Below, piece by piece: positions 59,214-64,000 of a DNA stretch of 64,000 nt (position 1 is its first letter; every line of letters starts with the position of its first letter). Source of the DNA: Streptomyces sp. NRRL S-337 (GTDB taxonomy: Bacteria > Actinomycetota > Actinomycetes > Streptomycetales > Streptomycetaceae); NCBI RefSeq assembly GCF_000720175.1, contig NZ_JOIX01000026.1, forward strand, positions 1 to 64,000, in the 5' to 3' direction. A program made the position numbers and the translations under genes. Below the pieces are notes generated by a model. It saw only the letters and a list, made by a program, of their open reading frames with translations, made no database searches and was not told the origin of the DNA.

Positions 59214-60230
59214 ATGCCGCAGACCACCGAACCGGCCGACCGCCCCGCCGGCCCGGTCCACCGCTTCGCCGAGATCCCCGAAGGCCGCATCCACTTCGTC
59301 GAACAGGGCACCGGCCCGGTGGTCCTCCTGGTCCACGGCTTCCCCGAGTCCTGGTACTCCTGGCGCCACCAACTCGCCGCGCTGGCCGCCGCCGGCTATC
59401 GGGCGGTCGCCATCGACGTCCGCGGCTACGGACGGTCGTCCAAGCCGAGCGAGGTGTCGGCCTACCGCATGCTGGCCCATGTGGCCGACAACATTGCCGT
59501 GCTGCGCGCCCTGGGGGAGGAGACCGCGATCATCGCGGGCCACGACTGGGGCGCGCCCATCGCCGCCCACACCGCGCTGCTCCGGCCCGACCTCTTCACC
59601 GCAGTCGCCCTGCTGAGCGTGCCGTACGTGCCCCGGGGCGCCACCCGTCCCACCGAGGCGTTCGCGCGGGCCGGCGGCGACGAGGAGTTCTACGTCAGCT
59701 ACTTCCAGGAGCCGGGCCGCGCCGAGGCGGAGATCGAACCGGACGTCCGCGGCTGGCTGGCCGGCATCTACGCCGGCCTCTCGGGTGACGCCAAGCCCTC
59801 CGCCGACGACCAGGACGGCAGCGGCCTGATGCGGCTCACGGTCCCTGCGGGCGGCAAGCTCTCCGACCGCTTCCCGGCCGACACCACCCTGCCGCCCTGG
59901 CTCACCGAAGCCGATCTCGATCACTACGCCGGCGAATTCGAGCGCTCCGGACTGACCGGCGCCCTCAACCGCTACCGCAACGTCGACCGGGACTGGGCGG
60001 ACCTCGCCGCCTGGCAGGGCGCCCCGATCACCCGGCCCGCCCTCTACATCGGCGGCGACCGCGACGCCCCCACCCAGTGGCTGGCCGACGCCATCAAGGC
60101 GTTCCCGGTGACCCTCCCGGCCCTCTCCGGCTCCCACATCCTCGAAGGCTGCGGCCACTGGGTCCAACAGGAACGCCCCGATGAGGTCAACCGGCTCCTG
60201 GTCGACTGGCTGCGCGACCTGCCTGCTTGA
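59214..60230 (+). CDS. Epoxide hydrolase-like alpha/beta hydrolase
   Basis: The 338-residue protein starts at ATG 59214, after GGAGGA. The oxyanion motif HGFPES (41-46), the nucleophile Asp111 in GHDWGAP (Asp rather than Ser, diagnostic of epoxide hydrolases and dehalogenases) and the late His in GCGHWVQQERP are all present; the cap domain spans ~145-240. It would open epoxides to diols, probably in detoxification or secondary metabolism. The gene stands between tandem arrays, and its upstream frame reaching 59109 is only repeat DNA. Confidence 0.88.
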   Translation: MPQTTEPADRPAGPVHRFAEIPEGRIHFVEQGTGPVVLLVHGFPESWYSWRHQLAALAAAGYRAVAIDVRGYGRSSKPSEVSAYRMLAHVADNIAVLRALGEETAIIAGHDWGAPIAAHTALLRPDLFTAVALLSVPYVPRGATRPTEAFARAGGDEEFYVSYFQEPGRAEAEIEPDVRGWLAGIYAGLSGDAKPSADDQDGSGLMRLTVPAGGKLSDRFPADTTLPPWLTEADLDHYAGEFERSGLTGALNRYRNVDRDWADLAAWQGAPITRPALYIGGDRDAPTQWLADAIKAFPVTLPALSGSHILEGCGHWVQQERPDEVNRLLVDWLRDLPA

Positions 60231-60246
60231 GGAGACCGCCCCACCA
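60231..60246. repeat. Third copy of the 16-bp repeat, and an 8-bp repeat after it
   Basis: GGAGACCGCCCCACCA directly follows the epoxide hydrolase stop (60228-60230). Downstream, GGCCTGAG-type octamers recur at about 60249, 60257, 60265 and 60293. Confidence 0.85.
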
Positions 60247-60320
60247 AGGGCCTGAGGGGCTGAGGGCCTGAGGACCCGCGCGGCGGTCCCGACGGCCTGA
60301 GGACCCAATGGTCGAACCCT

Positions 60321-61067
60321 CTACCGGCTGCCGCCCATATAGGCCTCCAGCCCGTCGAGGATGCGCTCCAGGCCGAACTCGTTCGCCCGGTCGCGCGCGG
60401 CCGCATCGGCCTCCGTGGAGGCGAGGGCCGCGGCGACCGCCGGATAGCGGTCGGCGCGGCCCACCAGCAGCTCGTTCAGCGCCGCGCTCATCACCTGCTC
60501 GGGCTCCGTCGCCCGCGCACTGCCCAGCCCCATCGAGGCCGACACCTGCGCGAGGGCCCGTACGTGGCCGCTCACCACGACCACGGCATCGAGCTGCTCC
60601 CCGCCGCTCAGCCCGGTGTCCGCCAGCGCGGCCACGGCCGTCTCCGTCCAGCCGAGTTCGTTCGGCCCCATGACGCGCGGACCGGTGGCCGCACCCAGCA
60701 GCCAGGGGTGCCGGTGGTAGACGGTCGTCAGCGCGCCCGCCCAGGCCCGCAGCCCGTTCCGCCACCCCTCGGGCAGCTGTGGCGGCTCGCCCATCGCGCT
60801 GTCGATCATCAACGCGACCAGCTCGTTCTTGCCCGGCACATAGCGGTACAGGGACATCTTCGTGAAGTCCAGCTCGCCCGCGACCCGTTGCATCGAGACC
60901 GCCCCCAGCCCGCCGGCATCGGCGAGCGCGATGGCGGTCCGGGTGATCCGCTCCAGGCTCAGCGCGGGCCGTGGCCCGCGGCTGGGCCGCTCACGCCCAC
61001 CCCAAAGGAGCTCGACACTGCCCGTCTGATCCCCGAACACACTGCGCTTCTCGCCCTCGCCCACCAT
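60321..61067 (-). CDS. TetR/AcrR-family regulator with tetracycline-repressor-like C-terminal domain
   Basis: The 248-residue protein has an unusual ~35-residue N-terminal arm. The HTH follows (ITRTAIALADAGGLGAVSMQRVAGELDFTKMSLYRYVPGKNELVALM), then a TetR_C_1-type ligand-binding domain (RNGLRAWAGALTTVYHRHPWLLG...). It is divergent from the FAD monooxygenase, the usual arrangement for a repressor that senses the enzyme's substrate, as in TetR/TetX-like pairs. TAGGAT sits exactly 6 nt before ATG 61067, so the message may be leaderless. Confidence 0.85.
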   Translation of the reverse strand: MVGEGEKRSVFGDQTGSVELLWGGRERPSRGPRPALSLERITRTAIALADAGGLGAVSMQRVAGELDFTKMSLYRYVPGKNELVALMIDSAMGEPPQLPEGWRNGLRAWAGALTTVYHRHPWLLGAATGPRVMGPNELGWTETAVAALADTGLSGGEQLDAVVVVSGHVRALAQVSASMGLGSARATEPEQVMSAALNELLVGRADRYPAVAAALASTEADAAARDRANEFGLERILDGLEAYMGGSR

Positions 61068-61073
61068 CCCCGC

Positions 61074-61079
61074 ATCCTA
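61074..61079 (-). promoter_or_regulatory. -10 box for leaderless TetR transcript, with nearby inverted repeats
   Basis: On the minus strand TAGGAT-GCGGGG-ATG. The 165-bp divergent spacer (61068-61232) also has GGTACAC/GTGTCC arms (61096-61114) and AAACTG/CAGTTT arms ~40 bp apart, likely repressor sites shared with the monooxygenase promoter. Confidence 0.45.
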
Positions 61080-61232
61080 AAACTGCGTCCGGGGTACACA
61101 GAATAGTGTCCATCAGATACAGTTTCTTTGTCGGTCCGGCCCGATCCCATCGGCCCGGCCCGGCCCGAGCGATCCGAGGGCCGGATCGGTCTTCATGCTT
61201 GATGACGATGTGTGACGACGGGGGAATGAACG

Positions 61233-62666
61233 ATGACTCGACGTACGGCGACGCCCCACGGCAGGGGACGCGAGACGCACGAAACGTCCCGCGCGCAGAC
61301 GGCGGGCGCGAGCCCGGGCGCGGACCCGGATGCCCGCCTCGCCGAGGCCGACGGCGGCCCTGGCGACCGGTCCGAGAGCCGCTCCCACGGCGAAAGTGAC
61401 GGCGGTCGGAAGCGCACGGTCCTCATCTCCGGCGCCAGCGTGGCCGGACCGGCCCTTGCGTACTGGCTCTGCCGCCACGGCTACCGCTCCACCGTGGTCG
61501 AGGTGGCCCCTGCCCTGCGCGACGGTGGCTTCGCGGTCGACTTCCGGGGCGCGGCACATCTGACCGTCCTGGAGTGTATGGGAATCCTGGACGAGATCAG
61601 ACGCCACAGCACCGGCGGCGGCTCCGCCATGAGCTTCATCGACGAACGAGGCCGCCAACTGGCCTCCCTGCCGCCCGAATTCGCCGGCGGCGACCTCGAA
61701 ATCCTCCGCTCCGACCTGGCCCGGATCCTCTACCACCACAGCCTGGCCGCGGCGGCCGATGGGCACCCGGCGCCCGAGTACCTCTTCGACGACACCATCA
61801 CCTCCCTCACGCCCGCCCCGGACGGAGTCCACGCCACCTTCGCGCGCACCCCGTCCCGCACCTTCGACCTGGTGATCGGCGCGGACGGTCTGCATTCCAC
61901 CGTGCGCAGGCTGGCGTTCGGCCCCGAGCGGGACTTCGTCAGCCACCTCGGCTACTACGTCGCCGCCTGGGACCTCCCGGAGTCCGCCGGTCACCTGGCC
62001 GCCCAAGCCGTCGGCTACTCCGAACCGGGCCGCATAGCGACCGTCGGCCGCACTCCGCGCCGCAGCGCCGACCCGGGCTATGCGGGCGAGGCGTTCTGCG
62101 TCTTCGCCTCCGATGAGGAGCTGACCCACGACCGGCGCGATCTGCCCGCCCACAAAGAGGCAATAGCCCGGGCCTACGCAGGGGCCGGCTGGCGCACCCC
62201 GGAGCTGATCGACACCCTCCGGGCCGCCGACGAGCTCTACTTCGACTCCATCAGCCGCGTCGACGTCCCGTGCTGGTCCACGGGCCGCATCGCCCTCCTC
62301 GGCGACGCCGCGTACGGCGCCACCCTCGGCGGGATGGGCACCGGCTCGGCGATCATCGGCGCCTACGTCCTGGCCGCCGAACTTGCGGCGTCCCCCGACG
62401 ACCACTCAGCGGCCTTCACCCGCTACGAACGCAGACTCCGTCCATATGTGACCCAGTGCCAGGAAGGCGGCCGCGGCGCCGGCGCCTTCTTCGCCCCCAC
62501 GACCCAGGAGGCCATTGATGCCCGCAACGCCGCCCTCAACGACCCGGCAGCCCGCGCCGCCATGCTGCAACAGGGCCACGACCTCTCCACGGCCATCACC
62601 CTCGACGACCACCTCCCGGCCGAACGAACCCTTCACCCGACCGGGACGGCAATAGACCTCACGTAG
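61233..62666 (+). CDS. FAD-dependent monooxygenase (PHBH/TetX-like class A)
   Basis: The 477-residue protein has a ~58-residue charged, probably disordered N-terminal extension. The FAD-binding domain follows: LISGASVAGPALAYWLCRHGY (GxGxxG variant), the DG-type motif IGADGLHSTVRR, and the GD motif GRIALLGDAAYGATLGGMGTG. This is the layout of single-component aromatic/tetracycline hydroxylases that use NAD(P)H. ATG 61233 follows GGGGGA at 61220. It is divergent from a TetR regulator. The extension is longer than in most homologues; a GTG-type internal start cannot be excluded. Confidence 0.87.
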   Translation: MTRRTATPHGRGRETHETSRAQTAGASPGADPDARLAEADGGPGDRSESRSHGESDGGRKRTVLISGASVAGPALAYWLCRHGYRSTVVEVAPALRDGGFAVDFRGAAHLTVLECMGILDEIRRHSTGGGSAMSFIDERGRQLASLPPEFAGGDLEILRSDLARILYHHSLAAAADGHPAPEYLFDDTITSLTPAPDGVHATFARTPSRTFDLVIGADGLHSTVRRLAFGPERDFVSHLGYYVAAWDLPESAGHLAAQAVGYSEPGRIATVGRTPRRSADPGYAGEAFCVFASDEELTHDRRDLPAHKEAIARAYAGAGWRTPELIDTLRAADELYFDSISRVDVPCWSTGRIALLGDAAYGATLGGMGTGSAIIGAYVLAAELAASPDDHSAAFTRYERRLRPYVTQCQEGGRGAGAFFAPTTQEAIDARNAALNDPAARAAMLQQGHDLSTAITLDDHLPAERTLHPTGTAIDLT

Positions 62667-62679
62667 CGCGCTCATAGGT

Positions 62680-62815
62680 TCCGCGTGACGCGTTGAAGGG
62701 CCCGCGTGACACGTGTGGCGTGTGGCGTGTGGCGTGTTGAGGGGCCCGCGTGACGCTTCCAGGGACCCGCGTGGCGTGGCGCGTTCATAGGCCCGGGTGA
62801 TGTGTTCCGAGAGAA
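62680..62815. repeat. Degenerate tandem repeats between monooxygenase and CGNR gene
   Basis: A phrase GTTGARGGGCCCGCGTGAC recurs with changes at ~62691, 62735, 62758 and 62782. TGGCGTG is repeated three times in tandem within it (62715-62735). The phrase TCATAGG also appears at both ends. The region shows no gene. Confidence 0.75.
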
Positions 62816-62839
62816 GCACGCGGAGCCCGACCACGCCCC

Positions 62840-63391
62840 CTACAGCGCCCGCCGCTTGGCTCGGTGTCGGCGTACGGCATCCCGGTTGGCGCAGGCGTGT
62901 GAGCAGTAGCGCTGCCGCCCGGCCCGGCTGAAGTCGGCATACGCATTGCCGCACTCGGTCAGCGCACAGCGCCCCAGTCGGTGCATGCCCAGTCCGGTCA
63001 GGTGCAGCGCGGTCCCCACCGCACCCACGGCCCGCAGCACACCGCCCAGCCCGATCCCGTCCTCACGGTAGTGAATGTGCCAGCCGCCGTCCGCATGGTC
63101 GGTCAGCCGCGGAGGGGTGGACGCCTCGGCGAGCAGCCCGTTGAGCAGCGCCGCCCGCCGCTCGTCCGTACCTGCGTCGACCACCTCCGCCCACCGCCGG
63201 AGAAAGCCCAATACCTTGGTCAAGTCGCCCTGTTCGACGGGCCGGTCGATCACCATCCCCGCCGCAACGCACCGTTCCTCCAGCTCCCGAACGCTGCACG
63301 GAGGCACGTTGGTGAGCTCGACCACAAAGCGGACGGGATCCTCCCCGTAAGGGTTCAGCTGCACAAGACCATTACACCAGGCTGACTGCAT
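62840..63391 (-). CDS. CGNR zinc-finger (ABATE-domain) protein
   Basis: The 183-residue protein has an N-terminal ABATE region (GLVQLNPYGEDPVRFVVELTN) and a C-terminal CGNR zinc finger: RCALTECGNAYADFSRAGRQRYCSHACANRDAVRRHR, listed in parts as CALTEC, RQRYCSHAC and ANRDAVRRHR. This class is thought to bind DNA as stress or antibiotic-response regulators. ATG 63391 gives the expected N-terminus; a GTG at 63421 is an alternative. It is divergent from a transporter gene that appears to be decayed, and the start codons overlap, leaving no room for a normal promoter. Confidence 0.83.
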   Translation of the reverse strand: MQSAWCNGLVQLNPYGEDPVRFVVELTNVPPCSVRELEERCVAAGMVIDRPVEQGDLTKVLGFLRRWAEVVDAGTDERRAALLNGLLAEASTPPRLTDHADGGWHIHYREDGIGLGGVLRAVGAVGTALHLTGLGMHRLGRCALTECGNAYADFSRAGRQRYCSHACANRDAVRRHRAKRRAL

Positions 63392-64000
63392 GGCTTCCCA
63401 CCCACCCACGAACCCCCACACCGCCGACAGCCACCCAACAACCGCCCAGCAAAGTCCAGTTGCCCCACCACCGCCGACACCAAAATCCGCGCCCTCGGCA
63501 CCCCGGGCTTCCTCGGCACCCCGGACGCCACGAACACTCCAGGCACCCCAAACACCTCAGGCGTCCCAAATACCTCGGGCACTCCGGACGCCCCGGGCAC
63601 CCCCAACACCCCGGCCACCACCGGCAAATGGCTCCCCCTCCTGGTCACCTGCCTCGGCACGTTCCTCCTCCTCGTCTACGCGACGATCGTGACCGTGGCG
63701 CTGCCGAGCATCGCCGCCGATCTGCATGCCGGCTTCGGGTCGCTCCAGTGGGTCGTCGACGTCTACACCCTCGCCCTCGCCGGACTGCTCCTCGGTATGG
63801 GCTCCCTCGGCGACAGCCTGGGCCGCAAACGCCTCTACGTCCGCGGTCTGGCCGCCTTCACCGCCGCCACCCTCGCCTGCGGTCTGGCCCCCAACCGGGC
63901 GCGACCGAGCCAAGGCGTTGTCGGCCCCGTCCACCCTGCTCGGCTTCCTGGCCGGGGCGGCCCTCCTGGTCGCCTTCGTCCTGGTCGAACGCTCCGCGGC
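63386..64000 (+). pseudogene. Decayed MFS drug-efflux transporter (runs off right edge)
   Basis: Frame 2 encodes a clear EmrB/QacA-type N-terminus: WLPLLVTCLGTFLLLVYATI (TM1), VALPSIAADL, QWVVDVYTLALAGLLLG, GDSLGRKRLYVRGLAAF, ending at GLAPN (~63893). From ~63903 the homology continues in another frame (AKALSAPSTLLGFLAGAALL, VAFVLVERSA), which corresponds to the TM6-TM7 region of the family, so roughly 100-130 residues are missing and the frame is shifted. The frame also has no ATG, GTG or TTG start after the in-frame stop at 63383. A Gly-Thr-Pro-Asn repeat precedes TM1. These defects together indicate a broken gene. Confidence 0.8.

Noticed and set aside
63390..63692. 100-codon plus-strand frame starting at ATG 63390 as a new small protein
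   Set aside because: It is Ser/Pro/Thr/Arg-rich and out of frame with the MFS transmembrane segments; it could at most be the displaced N-terminus of the decayed transporter.

Overview
The window is 64 kb of very GC-rich, densely coding chromosomal DNA with strong third-position GC bias, GTG/TTG starts, Tat and Sec export signals, an MreB-family gene and actinobacterial inositol catabolism. It reads as a Streptomyces (or close relative) chromosome. No rRNA, tRNA, CRISPR array, insertion sequence or prophage was recognised. Species cannot be named from the sequence alone.

Layout. 0-3.3 kb: a WXG100 protein and the 949-residue N-terminal part of a large Ser/Gly/Pro-rich WXG100-like (type VII secretion, polymorphic-toxin-like) protein that runs off the left edge. 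3.4-8.7 kb: a PucR-type regulator divergent from a sodium:solute symporter and a thiamine-diphosphate enzyme. 8.8-11.8 kb: a YhgE/Pip-type membrane protein coupled to a degenerate ABC ATPase behind a TetR-type operator. 12-24.7 kb: secreted GH65-like glycosidase, a two-in-one ABC exporter, an S37 peptidase, a Tat-exported GH3 N-acetylglucosaminidase-like enzyme, a TIM-barrel isomerase and a MarR-GNAT fusion. 24.9-28.2 kb: a translationally coupled sugar operon (Gfo/Idh/MocA dehydrogenase, DUF993 aldolase-like, isomerase). 28.4-33.9 kb: RecD2 helicase, citrate synthase, a 690-bp gene-free interval full of inverted repeats, a CopZ-like metallochaperone behind a CsoR-type operator, and a DedA/VTT membrane protein.

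33.8-49.1 kb is a polyol, probably myo-inositol, catabolic region. It has two inositol-dehydrogenase-like genes, a LacI repressor with two matching operators, a sugar-porter MFS, an IolE-like dehydratase, and the divergent operon iolC - Cgl0159-type aldolase - iolB - iolD - mmsA/iolA. Together these cover uptake, oxidation, dehydration, ring opening, isomerisation, phosphorylation, aldol cleavage and semialdehyde oxidation to acetyl-CoA/propionyl-CoA. 49.2-64 kb: a membrane protein, an unusual fusion of an exported S15-like hydrolase to a cytosolic ABC ATPase with its permease, a lipoprotein esterase, an FUSC-type transporter, an orphan MreB paralogue, an epoxide hydrolase, a TetR/FAD-monooxygenase pair, a CGNR zinc-finger protein and a decayed MFS pump.

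Two patterns cut across the genes. (1) Several intergenic leaders carry short degenerate tandem arrays with a 14-16 bp period, but each array has its own unrelated unit sequence (5326, 42254, 47505, 57833, 59022). (2) Five genes (recD2, panE-like, S15-ABC fusion, FUSC, TetR) have a TANNNT box exactly 6 nt before the ATG and no convincing Shine-Dalgarno, the geometry of leaderless transcripts.
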